Assembly: GCA_973895155.1 (NCBI GenBank) | Contig: OZ316893.1 | Location: 15,314,001-15,378,000 of the forward strand | Reading direction: 5' to 3' | Source of the DNA: Marsupella aquatica | Taxonomy: Eukaryota > Marchantiophyta | Length of the DNA stretch: 64,000 nucleotides | Shown here: positions 24,856 through 44,479 of the stretch, piece after piece | Position numbering within the stretch: the stretch's first letter is position 1 | Layout: each line of letters opens with the position of its first letter | The notes under the pieces: generated by a model | Database searches by the model: none | Told to the model about the DNA's origin: nothing | The model's input: only the letters and a program-made list of their open reading frames with translations | Program-made: the position numbers and the translations under genes

Positions 24856-25897
24856 AAGAATGATGCTCCCATGGACCACAAGTTGGTCTTTGAAACCCCC
24901 TTGGACCAGATTTCCCCAAATTTGAGTTTAATTGTAATAAGTTGATGCTAGTAAACTTGAATATTTGTTAGGTTTGAGGATGTGCTAGAGGAGTAGGTAA
25001 GCTACACTTCCATCAAAGTGACTGAATTTTTGGTCATTTGGTTTGAGTTATTCATCATGTAATGTGGAGAGGTAAATTTCTATTATATAAATTTTCATCT
25101 TGTTAAGATGAAATACTAGGGCTTGTGTTTTTCCAGGTCTCCTCCTTACTTACTTGCCTTGCAGGAAAGAACTTAAAATTAAAATATAATAAACTCATAA
25201 TCATCAAATTATAAGCCCAAAATTCACATGTACCACATGAAGGTCTATCTGAGCTTGACTTTCCTGCTTTGGTGAACTTTGGATAGGCCATTAAATATTA
25301 TACTCCTCAACCCACTTTGGTTAGGCCATTAAATATTATACTCCTAACTGACAAGCAAAGGTAGCTGGGGTCAATGTACACAAAACAAAGAGAAACATGT
25401 CCGCACAAATGGGAGTGGGGCAAGTCAACTGTCACTTACAGCGGGACAAGTTTTACCACTTTTTGTGGCATTAATTTAACATGTGAAGTTTGAAAAATAA
25501 ACGTTCTCATAAGTGCAAAGGTTGATTATGGAGACTCATACCCTAGTGTACCATAACAGGAGCAATGTATTCAAGATTTGTCTTTTGAAATTAAAGTGAG
25601 GATCCATGTTGGACACATTGCTCCCGTGGATCACATTTGGTGGACCACGGGAATTTGGGGTGCACGATTTGATTATTACGAGTCTTAAAATGATAAGTAA
25701 TCTAATGAAACTTACCTCTCCATAATCTGTGATGAGAAATTCAACCCAAATGGTCAAAATACACAGTCACTTTGATGGAGTCATAACTTACTCACTTTAT
25801 GAGGATGAAGTTATCAGAAATAAACTCAAATTTTGGGAAATGTTATCCATGGGGTTTTCAAAGATGAACCTCGTGGTCCATAGGGCTTAAAATTCTT
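24856..25897. mobile_element. Foldback-type element with long inverted arms
   Basis: The left arm, about 24856-25110, and the right arm, about 25683-25897, are inverted repeats of each other. Matching blocks, read outside to inside, are ATGGACCAC, TCTTTGAAA, AAATTTGAGTTTA, CCATCAAAGTGACTG, CCATTTGG and GGAGAGGTAA. The arms are imperfect with small indels. The 570-bp centre has no recognisable coding sequence and includes the 38-bp tandem duplication at 25277-25350. Long TIRs fit a Mutator-like or foldback MITE; I could not define a target duplication. Confidence 0.6.
25277..25350. repeat. Tandem duplication, 38-bp period
   Basis: CTTTGGATAGGCCATTAAAT... at 25277 and CTTTGGTTAGGCCATTAAAT... 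at 25315 are nearly identical through TATTATACTCCT. Confidence 0.85.
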
Positions 25898-25910
25898 TGA
25901 AAATAAATCC

Positions 25911-26455
25911 ATGTATTCAGTACCCTACGCCGGAGTACTGGGTGAGAAGGTCGAGGGAAGCCTACATCGCATCCGGACGGCGCGTCGCGTTGGCGCATCC
26001 AGCGGCCTCTTGGGAAGATGGGAGGAAGCGAAACCCTCTGGCGTCCCGTCAGTGTTCAGATGTGTGAAGTCGACAATCGGACGGCCGAACTTGGGCACAG
26101 TAGTGCCGTCACGGCGGTACGTGGGTCTGGGAGGGCTGTGCGACGAAGTCATCACACAACACGGTATCGGTCGTGGAAGGAAGGCCCAAACCGCCAAAGC
26201 CCAAACAGCGTAGCGGGTGACATGATGCCCAATGACTCCAACGACGACCGATGACTTGACTGCGTGCATGCCTTTGTACCTGCTTTTAGATATTGATGAC
26301 TTGCTGAGAGGGACTCGTGACATTGGTCCATTGGCAAAAAGCATGCATGCGTGATTGTATTTATGGAGGAGGGAGCGAGCGGGGCTCGTCACCTTGGGCC
26401 ATTTGGCGAAGCATGCATGTAATAATGGATGGAAGAGGGAGCAAGGGACTAAGAC
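25911..26455. other. CpG-rich island with open frames and a 72-bp tandem duplication
   Basis: CpG density rises abruptly at about 25930-26260 and frames are open on both strands (155 codons on minus 25925-26392; 100 and 78 on plus). Overlapping frames on both strands are a common by-product of GC-rich sequence. No domain is recognisable, so no gene is called. At 26310 and 26382 a unit starting GGGACTCGTGACATTGG / GGGCTCGTCACCTTGG and containing GCATGCATG is duplicated with a period near 72 bp. Confidence 0.45.
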
Positions 26456-26979
26456 GAACGTCCCCGGAGTTATCTACATCTTTTCTTCTACACTATAATT
26501 TGCGATCCCATACTCTACTTCATAAAGTGGAGCCTAAGTTTTGATTCTTCTGATAACATAAAATTTTGAGATTTATACTGTGTTCCCTACATGCACAACT
26601 ATTTGGATATTTAACACTTTTAAGAACGGGTGAAATGAAGGGTTCACTGTTGCTAAGCCCAAAAAATGAGTTGCCGTAAATTCTCACACCCACCAGGTTG
26701 ATGCATGGAACCCTGATTGAGATCGTGGGGCAGGGCTAGGAACTCAAAAAATTGTCTCATTCTGGCTCCAGCCAAATGTGCAAGTGACTTAGAGTAACGC
26801 CCATCGTGAAATCATTCTGGCCGCATCTTCAGCCTATGTTCAAATCAGGAGTAGTTCAACTGAGAGAAGTGCCTAGGTAACAATTGACACACCTTGATTG
26901 TCCACATTATAAAAATCTATTTGAAGTGTCTAATTTCTATCGCTCACCATTATTGTCCGGGAGCAATTCTGGTGGGTCA

Positions 26980-27440
26980 AAGGGATGGGACTGGATACGA
27001 AAGTGCCTTGTCCCTCCCCCATGAAAAAGATTGTGTGGGTTGTCCCAGATTGAGAAAATGCTGTGGGACCAGTTTTCTCTTGGAACAAGCCTCGTCCACC
27101 AGCTGATAAGATTGGACCAAACGTGCAAAATGCCATCTCCTGCCCCCATGAGGAAAATGCTGTGGTTTGTCCTACAGTGGGAACACGCAACTGGACTTCC
27201 GTGGGCCAGACGATCTGGGCAAATGCCTCGAGTCCCTCCATGCAATATTCTGTGGCCTGTCGCATAACAGAAAAACACTGGGCTTGGGCTTTTTTTGACA
27301 ACATCTCGTCTTGCATTAGAGTATACAAGAATTACATAGTGGAGGAGCCCCCCCTAATACTGCATGTGAATGGACTCTTGTACATCCGAGGAGTACCCTT
27401 AATATTGCATGTAAATGGACTATTCTGTAGTCAAGACCAG
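26980..27440. repeat. Two short degenerate tandem duplications
   Basis: Around 26986 and 27113 a unit containing CCCCCATGARRAA and ATGCTGTGG is repeated with a period near 127 bp. Around 27349 and 27397 a second unit (CCCTAATACTGCATGTGAATGGACT / CCCTTAATATTGCATGTAAATGGACT, each shown in part) is repeated with a period near 48 bp. No coding potential is inferred. Confidence 0.6.
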
Positions 27441-27773
27441 AGAGGATGGTTTACACGTTAACAACAAATAGAGTTGGTGAAACAGGTGCAGGTGAAAAGC
27501 ACACCCAAAAACCCTTGTGAAAATGTCCAAAATGTCAACCCAACTAGTCCAGCAAATCCATTTTTAGACCTGGTCAATCCCACATCCTAGTCCAAGCGAT
27601 GTTGGCGAAGCCGTGAAGGAGACCCTGGGCTGTCAAGTTTGAGATTCATGAATATGTTTATTTATTAAAAGTAGTATTACAGAAAATTAAATTTAAATTG
27701 TTTAGATCGGGAAAATGTAATAATTTGCACACTTGTGGTTTCCATGTGTCATCAGCTGTCTCCGTGGCAGATC

Positions 27774-27903
27774 GATGGAGAGGAACCACCCTAGGGACCA
27801 TCAGGTTCAAGCAAAAAATAATTAATTGTTGACCATTTCCATGGATGGAGAGGTACTGCCCTGGGGACCATCAGGTTCAGGGAAAAAACAATTATTTGTT
27901 TAA
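27774..27903. repeat. Tandem duplication, 70-bp period
   Basis: GATGGAGAGG starts at 27774 and again at 27844. Both units continue through GGGACCATCAGGTTCA and an A-rich tract ending in an AATTATTTGTT-like sequence. Confidence 0.85.
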
Positions 27904-27999
27904 AATCCGTACGAAACGTTTAGGTAACGTTTGGCTAACTTGGAAACCATATACAATGCATATCTTGGGAACATTGTAATCATTTCTGCAAGACACTGG

Positions 28000-36441
<8,442 letters not shown>

Positions 36442-37239
36442 TTGAAATCCTACACATACACACATACACACATACACATCCTCTTGACCGTGTACAATAT
36501 GATCTCCTCCTTCCAGAGCCCATTTCTCATTGGACACCCAGTCACCCGATTGTACACTATTGAGTATAAGTCTTCTCTCTGGTGTAGTAAATCCTTGTGC
36601 AGATTCTTATTAACCTTTCACCCCGAAATAAGGCTGGACGGAGTTGTCGAACGAGTTGGTAAATTGCCACACACGCACGTTCTGGCGTCCATAATTTGTA
36701 AACAGAATGCCTCCAACAAATCATGGAGAGCATATAGCAGGGTCTCCTCATCTCGGATCCCAACTTTTTCCTATTGCAATACTGAGTCACGCGAATGCCA
36801 CTCACAACGTTGGGTTACTAAGTGGGTGCCCTACATCTTAAGACATCGCATCTCTACCTCATCGGCGGGCATCTTTATATTAATCTGGTGCATATACAAT
36901 TGTGATGACATGCCCCTTTGAATCGGAAGCTCAAAAGCTCTGAATGTAATCTGCATTCCTGCTTCAATGATCTTGACTCGAAATATGATTCGGCGCATGA
37001 GACATGTTACTCAGCAACTTCTCAACATTTTTCTACGTTCAGGAGAGAATACTGGATTTGCAATGCATATTGCGACTGTGCAGGTTGGACTTGGTGGCAT
37101 AATTGTGTGTAGATAAAATCCTGCATAATAAGTGGTACCCATCCAAATCTCCCGGAAAAAGGGGTGATGAAGGACCAATTTAGAACAGGAGGGAGGGAGG
37201 CGTCAGGAGATTAGATAGTATAGAATGATGTTTTTAGTG
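36442..37239. other. GH9 3' flank
   Basis: Begins with a short imperfect (ACAC/ATAC)n microsatellite at about 36450-36478. The plus-strand frame stays open for 159 codons after the GH9 stop but in a different reading context with no homology, so it is taken as 3' UTR and intergenic DNA. No polyadenylation site is assigned. Confidence 0.5.
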
Positions 37240-38070
37240 CACAGATTCAATGATGATGAAATCTACGAGTCGCTTGGTGCGCAGATTCAATTCTGTGGTA
37301 CACGCAACAATGAAACTCCGATCATGCAGCACCAGACTGCCTTACATTTACAGAGTATACACTACTTGCGCACTCATCAAGTTGGACATGTCTTGATAAG
37401 CTTATGAATCCTTGAACCCAGTTGGCTGGTGCTACATCCACCAACTTTGCGGACATTTTGTTCTCTATGTTCCCAATTACGTCTTAGTTCCCAATTGCAG
37501 TACTCAGTGAAGTGGAAGGAAAACCTCTTCCACACCATCCAATAACCCTTTCTCTCGATCAGAAATGACATTGTTTCAATTCTGTGGTACACTCAACAAT
37601 GACACTTTTGACATTGCTATTGAGATGGACAGAGCAACTTTGCACTTTTTTGTTTTCTGTCTTCCCAACTGCGTCTTTCCAATTGCAGTACTCAGTGAAG
37701 ACGAAGGATGGACACAAACTTTTGACGTTGCTATTAAGATGGACAGACAATCTTAGCACTATGTTGTGTTGTGTCTTCCCAATTGCATCTTCCCAATTGC
37801 AGTAGTGTAAGGATGGACACAAACTTTTGATGTTGCTATTGAGATGCATAGAGCAACCTTCACTGTTTTGTTTGCTGCCTTCCCAATTGTCATGATACTC
37901 CTGGAATCTTACAGTGTCATGATATGGAAGTGCAAAAGGTTATACACACGCAACCAAGGCAGATTGCAGTACTCAGTGAAGTGGACCAATTGTCATGTAC
38001 TCCTGGAATCTTACAGTGTCATGATATGGAAGTGTAAGAGGTTAGATACACATAACCATGGCAACTGAGG
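37240..38070. repeat. Degenerate minisatellite, period about 102-110 bp
   Basis: Units starting GACAC(AAA)CTTTTGAYRTTGCTATT occur at 37601, 37711 and 37816. A second unit type starting CAATTGTCATG..TACTCCTGGAATC occurs at 37886 and 37988 (102-bp period). The linking motifs CCCAATTGCAGTACTCAGTGAAG and TTCAATTCTGTGGTACAC recur upstream (37267-37310, 37485-37515, 37575-37600) and tie the units into one array of about 0.8 kb. No gene is present. Confidence 0.8.
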
Positions 38071-38377
38071 GGGATCGGTACCCAACAAGAACAGAGAAAT
38101 TCACCTAAAACCTTCTACTATTGGTCAAAAACCTGTTTACATGTCATCTTTGGAAGAACTAGAAGTGTAACCTAGGTTATGCAAGTAAATATAAATGTTT
38201 CAATTGTGTCTATTAGGGGTTCATGTGTCCATATGGGCATCATGTCAATCCTTTGTGTCCATCTGAGCTTCCACTTCCTGAGTGGGATGTACAATGTCAT
38301 GTGTAGGCTAACCCATCCCCAAGAGGGGGTAATGGGATATAAGACCAGAGGGCAATGAGCCCAATGGGGTTACCCAA

Positions 38378-38382
38378 GTAGG
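38378..38382. repeat. Target-site duplication of copia copy 2 (left)
   Basis: GTAGG at 38378-38382 is repeated exactly at 44475-44479, immediately outside the two LTRs. A 5-bp duplication is the copia standard and proves the two LTRs belong to one insertion. Confidence 0.95.
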
Positions 38383-38726
38383 TGTTGAGCATAGACGACA
38401 TTCGTAACAGCAAGCCCATGAACCATCCAACGCACAATAGTCGACACAGAAAGATACGTGGTTCACCTCCACATGAGGCTACGTCCACGGGAACACACAA
38501 GAGCTTTACTGCACTCTAGGCCGACCGGCCATACCAAGCATCCACAGCACAAGCTCTCCCTATCTCTCAACTAGCTCCGTAACAATGAGCCTAAGTTCCA
38601 CCAGGGTCTGGCATCAGCCTTGGCTATATGCACAACAGCACTACCGCTAACATTAGCTAAGTCCTAACCTGAGTTAGACTAACTATGGTTAGCTCATGAG
38701 TCACAAGACTAGAGCAATATCTAACA
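38383..38726 (-). repeat. copia copy 2, 3' LTR (344 bp)
   Basis: Plus strand starts TGTTGAGCATAGACG and ends ATATCTAACA. It is paired with 44131-44474, with nine differences by direct comparison. A polypurine tract (minus strand AAGGGGGAG at 38729-38737) adjoins its inner border. Confidence 0.95.
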
Positions 38727-38933
38727 AACTCCCCCTTGACTCTTGTCTTGGGGACTAGACTAAATGCTACCATATGGAATCCTCAGCGGGAAGTTCTAGA
38801 CAATCACCAAACCAGGTCTCCCCCTAAAAACCACAAGGGTTAACTAAGGGTTAACTAGAACTAAACCGTAGCCTAACAGGAATGAGTAATCCATATACAA
38901 ATAGTCACACATTGCTAAATAACTCTACTTGCA

Positions 38934-41900
38934 CTACAATTGCAAAACCTGCAAAGTAGCAAGGTGTCTTGAGAAACTCTCGAAAGGAATCACTTTGGTA
39001 AAGGCATCAGCGGGATTGAGCTTTCCATCAATCTTGACTAGCTCAAAAGTTTTATCAAACACTACTTGCCTGATAAAATGGTACCTGATATCAATGTGCT
39101 TCACCTTGCTATCCATCACCTGGTTAGCAGCCAAGTGAAGAGCACTCTGACTATCACAGTTTAGAGTCATTTTGCCATGCTCTAAACCCATCTCCGCGAT
39201 CAACTTATCCAACCAAATTGCTTCCTTTGCTACTTCTGCTGCTACAATATACTTTGCTTTTGTAGTAGACTAAGATATGCACTTCTGCAAGGTAGATTTC
39301 TAACTGATACATCCTCCTCCAAGAGTGTATACAAACCCAGTTGTAGACCTCCTTGTATCCAGACAGCCTCCATAGTCAGAATCTACATAGTCAACTAAAG
39401 TTCTATCTGATCTATTATCAAATAGTAATCCATAGTCCTGTGTTCCCTTTAGATACCTGAGAATCCACTTCACAGCTTCCCAATGTACCTTCCCTGGATT
39501 TGACATGAATCTGCTAACTTTGCCCATCGCTAGGGCCAAGTCAGGCCTAGTACAAGTCATCAAATACATTAGACTACCTACTGCCTTCTCATAAGGAATC
39601 TTAGCCATCAGATCTTTCTCCACAGCATTCGTAGGAGAGAAAGCCGATGATAACTTGAAATGTGAAGCTAAAGGAATACTCACTGGCTTACAGTTCTTCA
39701 TGTTGAATCGTGCAAGTACCTTCCTCGCATACTGGCCTTGACTCAAGCACAATTGTCCAGTATCAGAGTTCCTAAAAATCTCCATCCCTAAGATCCTCTT
39801 GGCCTTACTAAGATCCTTCATCCTGAATTCAGCACTCAATTTCACCTTGAGACTGTCAACCTCAGATCTCAGAGGTCTCACTATATGGATGTATCCCCAT
39901 CCCCTGCGACGTTTTTAGGCCTCAGACCCCCTAAAATGTAAGAAATTTTTTTAATTTTTCAACCCCTATAAAGTTGGAATATTCTTGGAATATTCCAAAA
40001 TTTTGGTTAAAAAGACCCTAATGTTCTTATAAGTCTCAAAATTAAATTTAAAGGACCCTATTATTCTTCTACAAAAATTCTTAAGTCTTCCCTTCAAACC
40101 AATAAATCGACCCTATACTTCGTCGCACGTGATGTGCCATTTTTGTGAAAGTGAAACCCCCGAGCCTCAGATTGATCTTTAGCCACAATCAGCATGTCAT
40201 CCACATAGATCACCAGAATGATGAAACCAAATACATCATTCTTGACTGATTTCGTATACACACAAGGATCATACACCATCCTTGTAAAACCTTGAGCAAT
40301 CATGAAATCATCAAACCGCTTGTTCCACTGTTTGGGAGATTGCTTCAATCCATACAAGGACTTGAGCAATCTACAAACTAAGTTCTCTTGGCCCTTCTTC
40401 ATAAAGCCTAGTGGCTATCTCATGAAGATCAACTCTTCCAAGTTGCCATAGAGAAAAGCAGTAACAACATCCATTTGATCCATCACCAGACTAAAAAACA
40501 CAACAAGCTGACACAAGATCCAAATTGTGGAATACTTAGCCACTGGTGAAAAGACCTCATTGTAATCCACTCCTTTCTCTTGAGTGAACCCCTTGGCAAC
40601 AAGCTGTGTTTTGTAGATCTTATCTCCACCCTCTGAAGGATTGTCCTTCAACTTGTAAATCCACTTGTTGTCCACCACTTGCTGACCTCTTGGAAGCTCC
40701 ACCAGCTCTCATGTCTTGTTGTCACTCAAAGATTGCAACTCCCTCTGCATTGTTGCATTCCACTCATGCTTTTGCTCTGAAGCACAAGCCTCACTGTACG
40801 AAGAAGGCTCTCCTTCTTCCAAGATCAAAGTCATGTCATCATCATCAGGTGCAATGTCAATATCATCTAGCTTAGATGAGTCTGCCCATTGACCATACCT
40901 GGTAGGAGCTCTAGTAGAACGACTGGAAGTTCTTCTAGTAGATGACTCAGACTGATCTGCTGCTGCTGCTGGTTGAATTTGAGGTACCCCAACAACAATC
41001 TGCTCCTCTTGTTCCATCATAAGAACCAGCTCCAAGCCCGGAGCTTCTCCATCTCTCCTGTCATGAATAACATTATGACTAATCTCCCCCTCAACCCGGT
41101 CCGGGATGGGAGATTTCCCCTTGTCAGTATGGGAGCCCTGAGAACTCTCCCCCTCCTTTGATGATCTGGATTCATTAAAGGACACATCTCTACTGACAAT
41201 TAGTTTACAGGTTACTGGATCCCATAACCTATAACCCTTCACATCTTTCTGATAGCCAAGGAAAATGCACTTCTTCGACTTGGACTCCAGCTTGGATCGA
41301 AGCTGGGAAGGTGTAAGCACATAAGCATCACATCCAAAAATCCTCAGATGTAAGTAATCTGCTGGACGCCCATACCTCATTTCAAATGGCGTCTTGAATC
41401 CAATAGAACTGGATGGAGAAAAATTTACCAAATAAGCTGTAGTGTTGACAGCTTCAGCCAAAAACTCATGTGGTAAGCATGATTGACTCAACATACTCCT
41501 CGAGCGGTCCAATAATGTTCGGTTGAGTCTCTCAAAAAAACCATTCTGCTAAGGAGTATAGCTTGTTGTGAGATGGCGGGTAATCCCCTGCTCCTTACAA
41601 TATGTTCCAAATTCCCCGGAACTGTATTCACCGTCGTTATCCGATCAAAGATATCTCACCTTATTATCAGTCTGATTCTCAACTTGGGCTTCCCACTTCT
41701 TAAAAGTGGCAAAAACATCAGACTTATTGTGTAGAAAGTATATCCACACATACCTTGAGTAATCGTCAACGAACGTGACATAGTATAACCGTCCAGAATA
41801 TGAGGGAGTAAGGGCTGGACCCCACACATCACTATGTACATACTCAAGTACCTCCTTGCTGGTGTGAGTTCCAACTTCGAAGGGTTTCCTATGCTGCTTC

Positions 41901-42462
41901 CCTAGCACACAGTGCAGTGCTCACAAAATTCCAACTTACAAGATAGCAAATTAAAAAGTAATCCTTTCTTCTAAAGAATAACCAAACCTTTTTCACTCAT
42001 GTGGCCCAAACGGAAGTGCCACAGCCTGGCTGTCTCCTCATGAGATAAGGTTACATTGGCTTCATCACATACTACTCTACCCTCCAAAACGTATAGATTA
42101 CAATGTCTCTTTCCCTTCAATACAACTTTAGTACTAGTTGAAACCTGAAGGACACCGTTAGCAGAGCTTCACTGATGGCAATTTGCTTCTAAAACTCCAA
42201 GTGAAATGAGATTTTTCATCATGCTGAGAATATGCCTCACATTCCTCAGCGTTCTCACAGCACCATCAAACATCTGAAATCTTATAGATCCAAGTCCAAC
42301 AACTTGACATGGGATTCCATTTCCCATCAACACTGACCCGTTGGAAACCGTGTAAGAACTGAAAAAATCTCTCCTAGAGTAAATGTGAAAAGTACATGCA
42401 CTATCTAGAATCCAGTCATCACTACCTGGATTTGACACTACGTTGAGAGCATAACCTTGACA
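38934..42462 (-). pseudogene. pol: copia copy 2 pol (protease-integrase-RT-RNase H), multiply broken
   Basis: Recognisable pieces in order on the minus strand are: protease (42169-42438, LDSA motif); integrase zinc region and catalytic core (about 41560-41940, VWGPALTPSYSGRLYY); integrase C-terminal part (40709-41512); reverse transcriptase (40415-40702 and 40173-40402, SLYGLKQSPKQW and intact YVDDM); RNase H (39300-39859, then 38934-39250, CDSQSALHLA). Breaks include stops around 39245-39302, at the integrase core, near 40415 and 40709, and the nested MITE. Excising the MITE and one copy of its 8-bp duplication leaves reverse transcriptase in frame, so that insertion, not decay, broke that point. 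Certainly non-functional. Confidence 0.93.
39868..40164. mobile_element. Non-autonomous DNA transposon nested in copia copy 2
   Basis: 297 bp with TIRs CTCAGAGGTCTCAC (left) and the complement of CTCGGGGGTTTCAC (right), 11 of 14 matching. Exact 8-bp target duplication CCTCAGAT at 39860-39867 and 40165-40172. Removing the insert plus one duplication restores the host reading frame across the site with the same residue spacing as copy 1, which fixes the boundaries. It is the same family as 24466-24764 in reverse orientation. The 8-bp duplication suggests a hAT-type transposase acting in trans. Must be younger than its 2.6-percent-diverged host. Confidence 0.93.
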
Positions 42463-43527
42463 TCATAATATGTCATCATCATCGAGTAAATCTACCTCAT
42501 GCGAGCTCGATGCCGCGTTAGTAGAGGCAGTAGGGACCTTTACTCAACAATCCCTTTTCATGTGGCCAGGCTTGCCACAATTCCAACATGCAAGAGGCTT
42601 TCTCTATTGCGATTTCCCTCTGGATTTAGATCTCCCTCATGATGTAGATCTAAACCTGTTCTGCCCATTCGTGCGCTGCGTTGCTCTTCCCCTGTTCACA
42701 TTGAGCGCAGTGCCAGAAGAAGATGCTGTCTGTGATTGACCCAACTTCTTCTGAGCATCATCAGACAGTAAAGAGCTCACCACCTCATTATACAAAATGG
42801 ACTTCAGATCTCTATACAAGAGCACCTGTTTCAAGCCCTGATATGACGGCGGTAAGGAGCTTAGCAGAAGCAAGGCCTTATCCTCATCTTCAACTCCTTT
42901 TCCCAGGTTTGACAGATCCACCGCTAGACTGTCAAACTCATCCAGGTGATCTTGCATCTTGCTCTCTTCCTTGAGCCTGAGGCTCATCAAGAGAGACTTC
43001 TTGTACAACCGGTCTGATGCATCTTCTCAGTAGTACTTCTCTCTAAGAGCCTTGAACAGTGACGCGCAATCCGCATAATCATCCAGTTGCTTGATGATGT
43101 GCGGCTTGAGATATAGCATCACTGCATTGAGAGCAATCACCTGCTCCTGTCTCCACTGTCTCACAGAAATCTCCTCCTCTCCATCATATTGCTCTTGCGA
43201 AGAGAGCAGATGAGCTAAGCCCATGGCCCAAAGGACACCCTTCACTTGCTTCTCCCAGAGCAAGTAATCAGTACGACCATCGTACTTCTCCACCTCAAAC
43301 TTTACTCCTCCAAATCTTGCCATCTCCCTCTTCTTTCCTACTACCGATAGCTCTGGTAGTAACACAGTTTCCTCCATTGCACGCCGCATCGGTGATCGTA
43401 CCGGTGATACTTGTTCCTCCTCAAACGGTAGCAGCTCCTTCTCAGACTCACCGTCTGATCGTCGCGATCCTGAAGCTCCACCGACGCCAATTCTTCCAAT
43501 ATCCTCCGAGTCACTCATATGAAACAA
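42463..43527 (-). pseudogene. gag: copia copy 2 gag
   Basis: Gag is recognisable from the ATG region at 43527 (MFHMSDSEDIG; the second Met aligns better with related Gag starts). The core VEKYDGRTDYLLWEKQVKGVL is followed by a TGA at 43027-43029, then YKKSLLMSLRLKEE, LSSLPPSYQGL and an intact knuckle CWNCGKPGHMKRDC (complement of about 42564-42605). Further in-frame stops flank the knuckle. The frame ends at TGA 42463-42465, aligned with the TGA of copy 1. A capsid role applied only to the ancestral element. Confidence 0.9.
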
Positions 43528-44116
43528 TCACAAAAAAATGTTTTTTTTTGAAACTTCTCATAAAACTCAAAACTCAACACCGCCGGAGGTGTACTATCCA
43601 AAGCTTTCTAAAAGCAAAGGTGCTCTGCTGACATTGCAACCCACGCGTCCCCGTGTTTGAAGGAGAACAACAAGCATGTACTGTAGGACCGCATAGCCCA
43701 CGAAGCTAGGAGTCCAATACTGAAAGCCGAAATCAAAAACAAAATTCGACAAAAAAGTTATTCAAATTTTGGTAGGGGTGGGTAAAACCTTGGGAAACTC
43801 CCCCGTTTTGACCACCACGAAGAATAATCAAAATAACCAGTACAACCCGTCGCCGGAATCGCGATGTGATCGGTGTGCCGCGTTGCTAACTCCAGTGGCA
43901 ACGTCCTCACCGAAAAAGAACCAAAAAAGTTACCGTTCGGCAGACGGAATCTTTGTTGGACGGCTGAAAAACAGCTCTCTGTTTTTTGGGAATATTCCCG
44001 CACAGTCCGACAGGTCTCACAGGGGGTCGTTCCCCCTGTCGGAGCGGTTAAAATGGAGGGCGGCAGGTCCCGACACAAAGGGAAAACAAGAGGAAGCGGA
44101 AAAAAAGCTATTAAAA

Positions 44117-44128
44117 GCTCTGATACCA
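44117..44128 (-). other. Primer-binding site (tRNA-iMet) of copia copy 2
   Basis: The minus strand reads TGGTATCAGAGC two bases from the LTR, a perfect match to the plant initiator Met tRNA 3' complement. Confidence 0.93.
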
Positions 44129-44130
44129 CT

Positions 44131-44474
44131 TGTTGAGCATAGACGACATTTGTAACGGCAAGCCCATGAACCATCCAATGCACAATAGTCGACACAGAGA
44201 GATACGTGGTTCACCTCCACATGAGGCTACGTCCACGGGAACACACAAGAGCTTTATTGCACTCTAGGCCGACCGGCCATACCAAGCATCCACAGCACAA
44301 GCTCTCCGTATCTCTCAACTAGCTCCGTAACAATGAGCCTAAGTTCCACCAGGGTCTGGCATCAGCCCTGGCTATATGCACAACAGCACTACCGCTAACA
44401 TTAGCTAAGTCCTAACCCGAGTTAGACTAACTGTGGTTAGCTCATGAGTCACAAGACTAGAGCAATATCTAACA
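44131..44474 (-). repeat. copia copy 2, 5' LTR (344 bp)
   Basis: TG..CA LTR identical in length to 38383-38726, followed at 44475 by the GTAGG target duplication. Its left part resembles the copy 1 LTR; its right part (U3) contains no 18-bp minisatellite. Confidence 0.95.
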
Positions 44475-44479
44475 GTAGG

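Larger units (their letters stand above)
38383..44474 (-). mobile_element. Ty1/copia LTR retrotransposon, copy 2 (complete, degenerate, with nested MITE)
   Basis: Full-length element of 6092 bp on the minus strand with 344-bp LTRs at 38383-38726 and 44131-44474, a 5-bp GTAGG target duplication, tRNA-iMet primer-binding site, gag, pol and polypurine tract. The LTRs differ at nine positions (2.6 percent), eight of them transitions, so it is older than copy 1. The coding region has many stops and frameshifts, mostly TGA or TAG consistent with C-to-T change. A 297-bp MITE sits inside reverse transcriptase (39868-40164). It is the same family as copy 1 but a separate subfamily with a different U3. 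Confidence 0.95.

Noticed and set aside
36442-36921. 159-codon frame directly after the GH9 stop as a C-terminal extension or CBM49
   Set aside because: It starts with a dinucleotide-repeat translation (YTHTHIH), has no carbohydrate-binding motif and is separated from the enzyme by a genuine stop after a typical GH9 C-terminus.
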